Numbered from the stretch's first letter, positions 1 through 12,676 are shown. The stretch is 64,000 nucleotides of DNA from Volvariella volvacea V23 (GCA_000349905.1 KB722741.1:121329-185328); one strand, 5' to 3'. Translations and numbers: made by a program. The notes: generated by a model not told the origin, from the sequence alone.

Positions 1-1163
1 ATGGGATTGGATTAGTGGGCCAGCTGGTAACATCATTGGAGAGAATACTGAGAAGGAATTTTGAAAGTATGTCAACATTTTCAGCTGGCAGAAATGCACT
101 CAATTCTGCCTCTTGAACCTCAGCAGTGACACCTTTGTCAAGCCATTCAAGATTGTCCATAAAGTCCTTGTCCAAGCTGGTAATATCTAACAAACCAGGC
201 TCCCCTTCATTGGATGCTTTTGTGCTGCTCTTGAAGAAAGAGCCATTGATTGTGGCACTCACATCATGCCAACAGACAGTTAAAACACTCTTCCACTTCC
301 AATTCTATGCCAGAATTAGTGCAATGGATAGAATACGATAGCAGGCTATTTACTGTTTTGTCCTTCAGTTGCTCAGCCTGTCAAATTTGCAGATGGTTAG
401 AGATCATGTCCAACTTCTGGCAGTTGCAATACTTGTTGTTGATCCACCTGATGGTGGACATAGCCTGCTCTTCAACCATGGATACTGGCATTGTGGAATA
501 AACCTCCAAGGCTGTTCCTGTGTTGTAGTAAATTAAAAGAATTGATGAACATGAAAAATGAATTACCACAAGGTCATCAACTGTTGAACAGCAGCCTTAC
601 AGGCACTAGAGGCTATGGAGGTCACCTCACCTAGGAGTAGAGAGTAATGATACTTTGTGTATATCAGAGGATTGGGGGGCTGGTAGGTACATGCTAGAAC
701 TATTTGTACAGAGGAGTGACAAGTGCCATCCACCATTTTGGAAATGATGGTATCCACATCAGAATTGATGTGGGTCACTTTGGTGATACTTAGGATCTAT
801 CTACCTGTATCCTATGACTATCTACCATGTGTATCTAGCCATGTATTTCTCTGTAACATGTGTACATTCCAAGTACCGGTCCACATACTTGGTCCGGATA
901 ACCATAAGTCCAGTCCACATTGACGGTCCGGCCAACATCAACCTTGTTTCCATGTTTCTCAAGCAGATTTGCCCACCATTCTCGCGCTGGCTGTAATGGG
1001 CTCTTGCCAATATGAAATGGTGCACGGCCATCAAGATATGCCTGAAATTGATCCCTAAAGGCTGCAAGGGCATCTGAAGGAACACGATTGGCAAATCGAG
1101 AACCATTATTTGTCTTAATCTGTTGTGTCTTGGAGGGTGAGTTGACTTCATACACATTACCAT
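1..1163 (-). mobile_element. Degenerate hAT-type transposase remnant (C-terminal part)
   Basis: Broken reading frames on the minus strand resemble the C-terminal half of fungal hAT transposases. The piece at 835-1155 has an 'AFRDQFQAYL' segment followed by 'REWWANLLEK', similar in kind to the region before the dimerisation domain. The piece at 381-569 carries 'AMSTIRWINNKYCN', the characteristic Ser-Thr-Ile-x-Trp-Ile-Asn motif of the hAT dimerisation domain. Further frames at about 100-300 contain a Trp-x-Asp-Val segment and an acidic tail ending 'LEWLDKG'. The frame is interrupted by stops and shifts, so this is a dead copy. The element may extend beyond the left edge. I could not identify terminal inverted repeats or a target-site duplication. 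The family call comes from remembered motifs, not a search. Confidence 0.6.
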
Positions 1164-1285
1164 ACTCCTTCTATCAATATATTCTCATAGTCCTACGGGG
1201 TGGAATAGAGTTGGTAATGCAATTTGTACCTAACTCACATTATTCCACATATCCAAATCCTTCCAATGATTGCTCATCCTGCTAA

Positions 1286-1654
1286 TCAGCGTGGATTAGC
1301 GTGAATTAGCAGTGTGGATCTCGATTTGTGAATCACGTGCTGTCTGTTTCCCGAAACACTACTATCCTCACGTTTTCCAATCCTTTCTTGTTCGTCAGGC
1401 TCCATATTGCTACCCATAACTCCAAGTCCCTCTGACACGGATCCTTCGTAAGTTGAATCCGATTCCCACTCTTCATCGTGGTGCGCCTGCTTTGCACCGA
1501 TAAAAAAGCGTTCAATTTTACGAAGACATGTAGGAACTCGAGAGTCCAAAGGAGTTGAAGTCTTATTTGTTTTCCGGTGCAAGTTGATATTTATGTGGTA
1601 AAGATACTCAATTGACGAGAAACAAGAGAGGGGAGCGCAAAGTGAAGTCTTCAT
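1286..1654 (-). pseudogene. F-box gene fragment, truncated
   Basis: This minus-strand open stretch matches the middle of the two F-box paralogues at 10.5-11.6 kb and 14.6-15.6 kb. Shared features are a '-PLDSRVPTCLRKIERFFIGAK-' region, equivalent to their '-LPPNSRRVLHLFLG-' region, and the acidic 'EEWESDSTYEG' stretch, which is nearly the same as 'EEWESNLTYDE' in the 11.3-11.6 kb copy. The F-box itself (LPPEIWHE) is missing. The hAT remnant begins directly downstream, so transposon insertion may have truncated the gene, but that is inference. Confidence 0.55.
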
Positions 1655-1683
1655 CCTTCATCCTTGCATGACGAGAGAAGAGG

Positions 1684-2466
1684 TCATCCAAGATCTCGAC
1701 GGGGATTGTGACATTTACCCAAAAACGTGACTGTGACAGGAACCCTTTCCTTGGCGCTTCTTGACGAAAGTCGCATTAAAGAACAAACTGTTCTGACGGC
1801 GATATAATCATCTAACTGAGTATCTCTGCCCTTCCCATCCCAGTGTACTGGGACAGTACCAGGACCTGCGCCAAGCAACCACTGCCTCGGATGGAACTCA
1901 CAATCGTCCTGGGATAAAAGCCCTATCCCCGCGACGACCGCCATCTGTGCCTGCGATTGCGAACCTTGTTCAAGCACGAGGTGATAAGCCTCCATGCTTC
2001 TCTTCCTCGTGGATCGTCCAGTTGACGCAATCTGCCATATTTAAGCATTTCGTCTCATGATATCCAAGCTCTATATCGAGGAACTGCGGCATTATCATAG
2101 CACCGTGCGTCTCGATAAGGAAGGTACGTGTATATCCCCATTCATCTGCACCCGGCTCTCTCTCACTCCCGCGTCGTTGCATGGCCTTGGTGTAGATCGC
2201 TGGAACCAGAGCAATCGTGTGGTTAAGTGCGCGGATAGCCTCACAGGCACCACTTGCGATGTTTCGTCGAACCTGCCCTCTTATTCATCTGTACCCCTTC
2301 CCTGCATCTAAACAGGGCAATCCCACGGCGTTGCAATCTCCGCTCATTCTATGAGCGCATAGCTGCAAGTTCATCCGATATGTTCAAACTCTCACTGGTT
2401 CCAAATAACGGTCTTCAGACCCCACACGTACAATTGTGCCCCGCATCAAAAGGTCTAGTCTGCTGA
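1684..2466 (-). other. Unrecognised decayed coding-like stretch
   Basis: Two minus-strand open frames (1684-1995 and 1970-2182) overlap in different phases and have coding-like composition. They could be exons of a broken gene or a continuation of the neighbouring F-box relic. I recognise no domain. The plus-strand frames here look like shadows. No promoter or start can be assigned. Confidence 0.2.
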
Positions 2467-2564
2467 TCGCGATGAATGTTTCGCTTGCGATTCGTCTCCT
2501 TGAAGCCCGCATCTGTGCCTATTTCTCGGTTCGTGCGTTCATCCGTCAAAGAGTTGCCTCGACG

Positions 2565-2570
2565 TATAAA
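2565..2570 (+). promoter_or_regulatory. TATA box of the large lectin/pore-forming-module gene
   Basis: TATAAA lies 57 nt upstream of the ATG at 2622, a plausible core-promoter spacing. It supports choosing that ATG over an upstream in-frame TTG at 2604. Confidence 0.5.
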
Positions 2571-2621
2571 TGGTGCGTCTGGTAAGTCAGTTTATTTCTG
2601 TCTTTGACGCAAAATCTTAGC

Positions 2622-5600
2622 ATGGCTACAGTGAAGCGTTACGACTTTGTCCTCGACGAAACTCCCACCGGTATTGTCAACGTCGACGCTGCTCCTGACT
2701 ATCCAGACGCACAATATGACGCTCAATTAGTCAAAGCAACGGACGATGGTACAGATGTTGTCGACAGCTTCGTTATGTTCACTCTCGCCAAAGACGTGCG
2801 TGCATCTCTATCATATATTTCATCATCGTTTGTTCCTTATTGCATCTACGGCATCAGCCGTATCCCTATTACATGAAGCTCGACGATTACAAGCTTCGTG
2901 TCAAGGGCGACAAGGCAATTTATTTGGCCGACTGGGCCTCTTACGACAATAAAGGGCGGCTTACATGCGACATGTGGGATAAAGACGGACGGCTCATGAA
3001 CCAAGGCAGCGGAGTAAAGACAGGGGCCGTTCCTTCATCCATGGTAGCCCAACTTCGCAGATCCGACTCTAGCGTCAAGACTCGTCTCAGGTCTCAAACA
3101 GAGATCTGGCAGAATATCGCCCGTGAACAAGCTGCATCCACTCGAAGCAGCGGACGACTTTGGAAGTCTCACGTCCCATTGAGTCCTCCCCTCCAACTCT
3201 ACATCTTCGCCAACGATACCGAATTCATACCCAAGGAGAACCTTCAGGACTCTACCAAAGACATCAACATGACGGAGCTGAACACCTGGTTGACTCTTCA
3301 ATTCCGCAACAAGAACGAGCTGGCGACAGAGAAGAAGAAGACACCCGATTTGTGCTGCCTATCGACGAACATCCTCGGGATGTACGATTCATACATGACC
3401 AAAGGTGACATCCAGCGTCTCGTGGCTGCTCAAACAGCCGGCAAGAAAAATTTGAAGGATTGGATGCGAACGTTCCTCACTCAGACGCAAGCGGAAGGGT
3501 TCCACGATGCAATGGTCAAATCTACGCTATACGATCCGTCCACGAAGATTGCGCAGACGTCGACAACTCTGACTGGAAAGCGGCCGTCAGTAGCTCGCGT
3601 TAATGCAGGTGACATTATGGGAGAGTCTGCTAATGCGGCAAGTCAGCCCAACTGCGGCTTTGGTATCACTACTTATCGTCATTGGTACAGTGGGCCAACA
3701 AATTTTGGCCTGGGGATGATGATACAAGCTCAATGGCGGAAGTAAGTGATTCATCTATGCGTCCAGTTTCACTTGGTGAACATCTTTTCAAGTGGCTGCA
3801 TCGTTCGGCCTTTGGATTTGGCCCGATAAATGGTGCGAATTGGCAGTCCGCGGCGAATATCGTAAGTGGGAATGGAGCTCTATCGTTCCAAGTTTTAATC
3901 ATCCGTTGCCACCTAGATTTTTGGTACTTATCAATCCAATGGACATATGACCCGGTACGTCCCCTCGTCCAGATGTGGTAGCATAAAATTGAATTAAATG
4001 TAGGGCGGAGTCTTTGATTACGAACGTCATCCGAACCATTCTTCCACTCTTTCCCAACACAGGATCGGGCACACTGTACACTAGAATTGTCAACAACGGC
4101 GATTACGAGGTACTCAACGCCCAAGGACAGAAGGAGAAATACACAATCCCTGCTTGGGTATCCGACAAGACTCATTCTTATTCGTGGTTGTCCCCCGAAT
4201 TAACGTATTCTGGCTCCTTCAAAGCGGTAATTATTCATCCATCCATAAAACGACAACTATGCTAATAAGGCATCCTAGGATAAGGATAATTATCCGTATA
4301 ATACACGATTCCACACATTCAACTGCTATACCCCTCTTTCTATCGAGGGTCAACTAGATCGACGTGCGTGGAAGGCATTCTTCAAGACTAAATACGGGCA
4401 CCTCATGACGTCTGGCAAAAAACCGCGTACCGACGCGCGTTTGGCGGTCTCGAAGAATTCAGCATCATCTCCTTCCACTACACTTAGCTCAACTCCCCAT
4501 TACTCTACTATTCCCTTCCATCGTGATGCATGGCTCTCTGCTCACAGGAAAGACGCCGTTCTTGTTTTAGGGAATATCAAAGTCAGAAACCCCAGGTTCA
4601 TGGAAGATCCGTCAAAGACGCAACGACACGATGGGACAGCGAGGGTTCCAAGCGATGGAGCAGGGAAGACACCAGAATCTGGCGACCCAACGACAGCCCC
4701 TCCTGATGGCGGATTTACACTCGTCGGCGATATTACGTTGTTTGGCGTCAAGGAACTTACTGCCACGTTGAAGAGTTGGCACGGACCACCTCCTCCCGAC
4801 ATTGAAATTGGAAACGATTTGCCGATCTGCCAGCAAGCAGAGATCGACAGCCTGCCGGTTCTGGCGTTCCTGCCGTGGGTTGCAGGAACACCGTTGGAAA
4901 AGGCTCACCTTTCTGCGGTGACCCTGACGTATCAAAACTACGCGTTGTAAGTTCTCGCCATTATCTGGGTAGCTAAAGATTAAAGATCAGTTATCAGTGA
5001 GCCCTTGAAGCCGATTGGGTGGTCCATATCGGCTAATCTCGTAATCGACGAGCAATTTGGGGAGTTGAATCAAATCCTCAGCCAGGTTCTTCAGATTCCC
5101 CAGGACTCGCTGACAGTCCAAGTTACCGCATCGATTGGACTTAATCAAGATTGGTCTTCACTTCCCTCTATCTCCAACTTCGTCCTAGAGGGCCTGATCT
5201 TCGTAAAGGACCCCGTGACCAACACATACAAGTCCATTCCGTTGTACAAGGGGGTCTCTCTCAGTCGTATAGGCGTCAGGTTATCTAGCTTTTCCGCAAC
5301 CGTTCCTGGGACGGCAGGGGAGACGACGACCTCCTATGGGTTCGCTTTATTCGGAGAACTGGATCTAGAGCTTCCATCGTCGAGGAACCCACTGTTATTC
5401 GACTTCGAAATCAGCGAGTTTGCTGGGTCTGCTCAGCTGAACGCGACATTAAAGGGTGATATATGGGAGAATGCCCTCGGCTCTGGCTTTGATGTATGTT
5501 GAGTCCTACTCTGCACGCCTTGCCGCGATTTAACACCTCCACTTGAAATTAGCTCGAAGCAGTAACCTTCTCCGCTTCATTTGGCCTCTCATCGCCGTTG

Positions 5601-8600
5601 AGTTCTCTTCACCTTTCGCTCAGCGCCATCCTCGATGCAGAGACCACTGTTGCGGAGCTCACTGGCTCCTATACAATTGCCGGCGAGTTGACGCTATCAG
5701 CCGAGATTAAGGATTTCAGCTGCGACGGAATCATTGATCTCTACACCAAGTTCTCCGGAGAAGAAGTCACGGCCCCCAAAGACGAGGAGTTTGTCGTTGG
5801 ATCGGCGTCGATCACTTTCTCCAGCTCTACAGGTCTGTCGATGACCGTTAGCGATGTCAAGTACGGTGATTATGCGTCGGCCAATGCGTCTCTTCAGTTC
5901 AGCTCTAGCGGCGTAGCTCTTAGTGCCGAGTTGGAGAACATAGATTTTTCGGAATACGGCTTCAAGCTGGTTGATGTCACTCTAAACGCCTCGTTCCTAA
6001 AAATGGGAAGCTCTAAAGCCTCGAACGTGGAACTCGATGTCACAGTTCAATTGGATGGGGTTGAGGATCTTCCAAAGATTAAAGGAGTAGTTCACGTCTA
6101 TAAACAACAAGAGGATACGCAATTACAATGGACGATTTATGGAGAATTCGAAGGATTCGGAAAGGCGACTAGGTTAGGGAGTTTGATATCAGTGCTGGAT
6201 GGGACATTTGTGGGAGATCTTGGGTTGAACGACTTGGCTCTCGTGGTCGCATCGAAAGACGAGCCATCTTTGAGCACGATGAATCCAATGAAGTTCCCAA
6301 TTAAACGAGGTACGTTCTGTGTTCGTGTATGTGTCTAACTATAGAAGCTAACGATATTGCTAGGTGTACAGGTCTGTGCCGTCATCGATAAGATTGATCA
6401 AGTCGAGAAACTACTTCGCCACTCCACTCCTGGACTCATCTTAGCTGCCGCGTGGTCCAGTTCTTCTGGGTTTTCTCTCGATATCCAGTTCCCTACAGAC
6501 GGAATTATTCATCTGGGTCATGGAGTCACAACCGACCCGATGCAGCTGCAGATCAGCATGAACCCGATTCGGTTGATGTTCAGTGGGGGTGTGAAGGTGC
6601 CTGTACCAAGCTCGTCAACACCACTCGACTTCAAACTTGCACTAAGCGTTCAAAATGAAGAAGTGTACGCATCAGGACAGATGACTGGCCTATGGAATAA
6701 TCCGTTCGGCATTAGCCCTCAGGTCACTATTGGACCTAATCTTGCTCTCGAGCTTGGAATCATTTTGCCCCAATTCTTTGCAACGGGTACACCGTCATCG
6801 TTTGGATTCGCAGGTGGACTTTCGATCGGAAAAGTAAGAGGAGATGTTGCTGTTCAGATCAATGAAGATCCTACCCGTAAGTTCTCACTCAACCTTTCTC
6901 GTGTCTTGACTACTGACGGTAGCTTAGAGGAACTGCTCAGTGGGGATCTCGAGAATCTGGGCATTCTGGATCTTGTCGCCTTCACCTCTACCGTCCTCAA
7001 TACTGAGCTTCCTAACCCACCCGACTTCATTGATTTCAAGAAGCTCTCCTTGTACATGTCCACTGGAGTAACTATCGGCACAATTTTCTATCCTCAAGGA
7101 TTTTCGTTCCAAGCCGATATCCAAGTATTCAATTCAGAATTCCAGGTTTCTGCTGCGATTACGAAGAGTGCTCTTACCACCAAGGGTGACATTAAGAATC
7201 TCCGAGTGGGTCCGCTTTCGGTCGGTGGGAGGAGCGGTCAGGATGCGACATTCGACCTGGAAATAGGACCATCGAAGCAACACATCTCAGTTGATGGCGC
7301 AATCACTCTCCTGGGTAGCGAAGTGGCGTTACTCCTCAACCTAGAGCTTCTTCCAAATCCCGCATTCTATTTCGACCTACTTCTTAATCTCACTCCCTTG
7401 CTTACCTTCTCTGTGAACGCGCAGATGAAGGGTTCAGTCAATCTCAAGGAGTTATCCAAACTCGAGTTCCTTCTCCACGCTCTCATGGAACAGCATATCA
7501 TTGACTATGTCGTTGCTCAAGTCATAGATACATTAGAAGCAGCCAAGCGATCGGCGGACGAAACTATTGAAGAGGACGAAGAAAAGGTGGAGGAAGCAAA
7601 GGCCATATGGAAAAAAGCTGTGGAAGACGCGCAGAAGGACTTGGACGATAAATACGAAAGCTGGAAGAAGAAAGAAAAGGAAGTTTACGATAAGTCGAAT
7701 AAAGTCATCGCAGATTATGAGAAAATGGTCGAAGAACTGGAGGGAGACATAGATCAAGCGGGCAAGGACTTTAACCAGTCCGTTCGAGATGCAGAAGTCA
7801 GACTACTCGAGGCAAACGCAGATAGAGCGGCTAAGATGCAAAAGGCTGAAGGAGATGTTACAAAGGCGAAGAGTGACTGGGATAGCGACATCAAGGCCAA
7901 GGAACAAGACTTGGAGAACGCCAAAGCAAATCTCAACCGGGCATTTGCTAACGCGGAGCGCGATATCAACAACGCCAAATCAAGGGTGAATAGTCTGCAG
8001 CGTGAAATCAACGACATTAAAAAGGAGATCAAGGACTATGAGCATGCTCATTGGTATGAGTTCTGGTGAGTCGCTTCTAGTGCCCTACGAGCGTAATAAA
8101 CGCTGAGTGTATTTCATAGGAAAAAAGCTGCTATTCCTGGATTATACGTGGGACTAGGCTCCGTCGAAGCCTCTAAAGCAATTGCTGATGGGGTTTTGGA
8201 TGCTTGTAAGGCAGTGCTTGAGGGGGCAGACTATATTGCTGTAAAAGGGGCCGTGACTGTAGCCGAAGAAGCCCTCCAAGCTGTGAAGGAAAGTGGCGAT
8301 GGCTTGCTAAATGCGGCCAAAGAGACCCTCGAAGCAGTGGACGAGGCAACTCAGGCCGTCATTGATGCTGCTGAACAGGGCCTCGAGGATGTGCGCATAG
8401 CAGGAAAGGAAGCGGTGCGCCTTGCAGAGAAGGCACTTGACGACTTCAAAGAAGCTTCAATCGAGGCGTTGCAGGCAGCACGAGATGCGATAGATGCACT
8501 GGTCCAGGCAGCGGAATGGCTTGCTTACCAAACGGCGATGGCGGCGCTGGATGCAGCTAAGCATGGAACGGCAGCTCTCGATGTTGCGATTGCAGCATTG

Positions 8601-10007
8601 GAGGCGGCAAAGGCGACGACAGATGGGATCCTTGATATTGCGGAAGACTTTTTCAAGGCACTTGCTGAAGCATTCAATATCACCAAGATTGAGATCACAG
8701 CTGATCTGGCTGCATTTGCTGGGAACTCTTCATTCAACGCTACTGTTCAAGGGACAATCATGGGAGAGGCATTCGAGGTTGGACTCGCCCTTGACTTGAC
8801 AGATACGTCGAAGTTTATCCATGGACTCTATTCTCAGTAGGTATTTGCTCTTTCAACCCCGAATGTGACCTAATTTGAATCCAGTGTTGTGAAGAAGGCG
8901 CCTAAGAAACCATCGCCTCCAACACCTCCTCTTCCACCGATTCCACCAACTCCGCCGCCGGAAACAACGGATCCTTCTGGTCTCTATATTCCCCCTCAAG
9001 GCATCCATTTCCGACTCCTTGGCTCTGTTAGCCAGCTGGCGATTTTTTCGCGTACTAATGCATCTCCCCCAGTCGGTGCAAGCAGTTCCAAATCAAACGA
9101 CCAATATTTCACTTTTATTCATGGCACGGACCAGCGCCAGGGATTATATGCAATCAAAAGCAGACAGACTGGACTCGTTTTATTCTCTCAAGCTGCTCAA
9201 CAACCCACTACTGGTCACGTAGCAGGAGACGGTCAATTAGCTAATAAGTGAGCTTTTTGTTCATTTTTTACGCCCGGACTCATAAGTACCAGCTGGTTCA
9301 AACTGGAGCGGGGTCAAGGGAAATTGGGCAACAGCTTCCGTCTGATCACACTATCCAATAATCTCGCGCTATTCAGCCGCAGTCAATCGTCTCCAAACTT
9401 TGGCGCTATCAAGGCAGATCAGCGTAGCGATGACCAGTACTTTACCTTTGATTGGGAAGATTTAGAGACTATTTCTCTCGGTTACGACTTTGGACAGGCG
9501 AAGATCGTCTTCTCGGAGTCTATTACTCTTGACCAGCAGACATTGGTCAACGACACGAGTGAGCCAAAACAAATGCAATATGTGCTCAATAAATTGGTGA
9601 CGCACACGAGCAACTTCGAGTATAGCCGGGGTTTACTCCTCTGGACTGGATTCACGGTGACAGGTATGTAATCAACTCGATAGTTTCATTGTTCTCAATC
9701 CCAATGGCATTATACAGGTGGAATCCCTTCTGTTACAGATAGTGGCGGTTTCCAAATCGATAGGTCGTCCGGCCTGATGTGGCGAGTTGGACCAAGTGAC
9801 TCATTCTCCAAACCTTATACTCAATCAATCTCCATCCGGGTTTCACCTCAATACCCAGTCCGGTTCATCGCAAGAGTTACAAAAGGGACAGTTGAGGTAC
9901 CATATACAATCCTCCTAAAATCGAAGAGTACTGGCGCTGTGACGACGAGTAGGGGGATGTGGGCGGGCATTTTAAGTTGGGGTTTCCGTATGCAATCCAT
10001 CATGTAA
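2622..10007 (+). CDS. Giant modular protein with C-terminal beta-trefoil lectin plus aerolysin-like module
   Basis: Fourteen exons close into one frame of about 2,216 residues: 2622-2795, 2858-3589, 3691-3741, 3793-3861, 3917-3954, 4004-4226, 4279-4946, 4998-5493, 5553-6309, 6364-8065, 8120-8836, 8885-9247, 9293-9663, 9718-10007. The 3590-3690 intron is the least certain. Residues 1-1070 are an unrecognised region that becomes rich in beta-strand-like, Ser/Leu-alternating segments. Residues 1070-1450 are more of the same. Residues 1450-1640 form a highly charged coiled coil, and 1640-1810 an Ala-rich amphipathic helical stretch. A Pro-rich linker (about 1880-1905) leads to a beta-trefoil with two 'FRL...LA(I/L)FSR...DQYFTF' repeats (about 1910-2050), then an aerolysin-type pore-forming region to the end. 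The last two parts resemble the haemolytic lectin of Laetiporus sulphureus (LSL family), known to bind galactose-type sugars and form membrane pores. No signal peptide is evident, as in that family. The role of the N-terminal 1,900 residues is unknown; defence against animals or inter-fungal antagonism is inference. An alternative 3' splice after 9988 could change the last few residues. Confidence 0.75.
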
Positions 10008-10540
10008 TGGTTAATTTTGGCATACAGTATCGCACAAGGTAGCAAATTGAATTTTATCCTTTCTGTATTATAATGATTCGCTTGAGAAATAGCGAATCTA
10101 GATACCTACTGTCGTTTGCTACTGTACAAAGATTATTAAGGTATTAACTGTTGAATACTAATCACCCAACCACATATGCCGAATATGGAATTCCCTTTTA
10201 TATCACAGACAGCCTCATGTATCGTATGCCAAATTAGGTAGATAAAACTGTACAGTTCCTCTGTTTTGTACACGGACTAATATACACAAAACTACACTGA
10301 TTTTCGCTATCTGTACCAAGGTGTGAGATTTGACAGCACCGAACTTGACAAGTTTCTTTAGTCAGATATAGCACAAACGAACGTGCGATACTTATATGGC
10401 TTCTAGTGCGGCCCATGAGACGATACCGTAAATGTACATTACCAGAAATCTGAATACGACTCATCACTGAAGGTCTCCCTGGATTCCAAAATGGTGGCTA
10501 ATTCCTCTGGGCCAATGATACTATGCCCTCAGGTTCCTTC
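10008..10540. other. Intergenic, no gene seen
   Basis: AT-rich spacer between the large gene and the F-box pseudogene. It contains the presumed 3' end of the large gene. The minus-strand frame at 10234-10467 has no recognisable content. Confidence 0.5.
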
Positions 10541-11622
10541 CCGCCCCTCTTGTCTTGCTAAACAGTCCGCTTCAATCGATTTGGGATTTTCTGATTGTTG
10601 ATAGACGAGTTTCAACCGCAGCGTAGACACAATCTCCTCTCCATCTACCATGTGTAGTCTTTATGTATGGCGTCACGAACATCGATATCGACTAAGTACT
10701 CTTTGAATGACTCAGACAACGATTCTATAGTCTCTGGAACCCTACTCTCCCGTCCATTATCAAATACCCAGAGGTTCCAAGGGGCTCGAATGATTCGATT
10801 TGAGGTGCTATCGTGTTAATAACCTTGATGTGTATAGTATCGCATGGAAACGACAATTAAAGTCTTTTCAGCACCGGAAGCATTACTGTAGTTGGCGAGG
10901 ATGTAGGCGGGGATGGAGTCCAGTCTTCAGATGAGATCGGGTAACAAACTGAACAAACTGCCAAAGCGAGCTCGGTAAGGCGGGGGAAAGCACACGGCAA
11001 GTCCGGGAACATTGGAAACGGCGTAGAGATAGAACGGAAGGAGAGACAGAGGGTTTGGATTGTGTCGCATGAAAGAAGCAGAATTCTTGTGGTGGCCTCG
11101 TAAACAACATCGTGAAGCTCTCGGAGGTCATGCTTATACTCTCCCATGAAGGCTCACGTTCGATCGAGTATCCCTGTGTTGGTCGACCTTCCAGGCTCGA
11201 GAAATACGCAAGGTCAGCTTTGAGATCCTTAATCTCGCTTGAGATCAGAGAAACTGCGTCAATATCGTTTGATTCATCGCCTTCATTGCTCTCGATTAGC
11301 TATCCCGATCAGATTCGTCGTACGTTAAATTGCTTTCCCATTCTTCATCAACCAGTTTCTCTTTTTCCCCCAGAAATAGGTGCTGGATCTGTCGAAGATC
11401 TGGTGGAATTCGCTCTAGCGTCTGAAACAGAAGTACGATTAACCCTCCAGTGCAGGTTGAAACCGACCGATACTTATGTGTTCGTGAGAGGGCGTGGCAC
11501 TGACGCGAGACGAGAAACAAGGAGCGACCAGTAAGCCCGCCATCCGTACAGCACAGCGGGAAGATTTCGTGCCAGATCTCGGGTGGTAGCTGTTGAACGT
11601 TGAACATTAGAGGGTGAAGCAA
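10540..11622 (-). pseudogene. F-box protein pseudogene, paralogue of the 14.6-15.6 kb gene
   Basis: The 5' part (11296-11622) is well preserved. It starts with an F-box ('LPPEIWHEIFPLCC') and continues with the same Arg-rich and 'LERIPPDLRQIQHLFLG' segments as the intact paralogue. Downstream, matching pieces lie in different frames. 'FPRLTELAL' and 'LPVLKRL' (10857-11147) end at a premature stop. 'INTIAPQIESF' follows around 10800. 'LRLKLVYQQ...ADCLARQEG' around 10545-10620 aligns with the intact copy's C-terminal 'RIKLIVSCSQ...WLGRQIG'. Multiple stops and shifts separate them, so the gene is dead. F-box proteins usually recruit substrates to SCF ubiquitin ligases. Confidence 0.75.
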
Positions 11623-12623
11623 AGAGCGCTAGTGTCACAACGTCACATCACTGACACAGCCACAAGTTCAGAAATTCAACGCGTTAGGTCTGCTTTTGAC
11701 CAATCAACCCTGTTTACTGTACTAGATCTTCCTTCAGCAAGGTATGGAAGACATTCTATGTTCCAACTCATTTGACGTAAGTGCTTCCAAGGTTGGAGGC
11801 CGACAAATCCGATATGAATCATGAAAGCGCTGAACGATGGTATCAGACGACTGAGTTTTCTATGTGGGGTGCAAGCAGAAAATTCCTGAGTTTCCTTGAT
11901 GGCTACCGGTAAGATGAAGCACTATCTGCGACCTAACCAACCAGAGGAACTCATTTGGTGTGAGGTGTGACAGTCACGTCCTTTATCACCCTGTTTTCAA
12001 CGAATATCTGCGATGATGGTGTTAGTGCCCAGTACTCAGGCCTCAGGGACCACTTATTTGAACTGGTGCGTGCACTACATATGTGGAGTGCTTTTCGACC
12101 CAAGTTGGTGTTCAACCGAGAAGCCCGAATCCGATTGGTATGGGCGGTCCGGATTCATTTAGGATAAGCAGGTATATATGGCTCGCGTCGTCCGTGTCAA
12201 GGCAGAGTTATCACATTAAAGCAAGCTGCATCGCGGATGATGCACATTATTATGAGTGTTAAATAGCGATATCGCACGCCTTTGAATAACGGACCTTATA
12301 ACCTTCATAGCCCTTCACCAAGCGAAATTGGATCAATATCCGGTAAGCTAACCTTCCGAATATTGAGTATAATTTCTACTTCCTTATCACCAAATTCTCC
12401 ATCTTTCCTATGAAGATCGGGTTCATCGTGTAAGTACCTTGCTCACAGTATTGACCCCGAATCGAACTGGATGGCATCTTCGGATATAACACGTACATTA
12501 GGATGCACTTTGGTCCCATGCGTCATTGGACATTGTATAGAGATATGGACTATTGCAGTCATGCTAGGCTGGGCAACGATGCCAAGTCGATTAGGGGTGC
12601 GCAGCAAGTCCTCGTGCACGACG
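11623..12623. other. Intergenic with palindromic repeat
   Basis: No gene is supported here. It is the upstream region of array copy A and contains an exact GTGACAGTCAC palindrome at 11967-11977. The short frame at 11967-12167 looks like chance. Confidence 0.45.
11967..11977. repeat. GTGAC(A/T)GTCAC palindrome, copy 1
   Basis: The 11-bp imperfect-centre palindrome GTGACAGTCAC is preceded by CATTTGGTGTGA. It recurs exactly at 22789-22799 and, with the central base changed, at 25697-25707. One-mismatch versions lie at 15625-15635 and 27943-27953. The 15.6 kb version shares the CATTTGGTGTGA flank, so the block may derive from the 5' flank of an F-box gene. A binding-site role is only a hypothesis. 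Confidence 0.45.
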
Positions 12624-12630
12624 TATATAA
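12624..12630 (+). promoter_or_regulatory. TATA box of array copy A
   Basis: TATATAA lies 53 nt upstream of the ATG at 12677. Similar boxes sit 43-52 nt before the ATG in copies D, E, F, G and H, which supports 12677 rather than the in-frame ATG at 12503 as the start. Confidence 0.55.
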
Positions 12631-12676
12631 GACAAGCTCATTGAGACAGCACATGCATTTATTCAAACAGGTATCA

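Noticed and set aside
3600..3745. Frameshift in the giant gene near 3.6-3.7 kb.
   Set aside because: A GT-AG intron at 3590-3690 explains the change of frame and all later phases close. It remains the least certain junction.
7533..8032. Long minus-strand frames opposite the coiled coil.
   Set aside because: They mirror the charged repeat codons of the plus-strand coiled coil and have no motifs.
12503..12676. N-terminal extension of array copy A from an ATG at 12503.
   Set aside because: The extension lies upstream of and across the TATA box, and no sister copy has it; the ATG at 12677 matches them.
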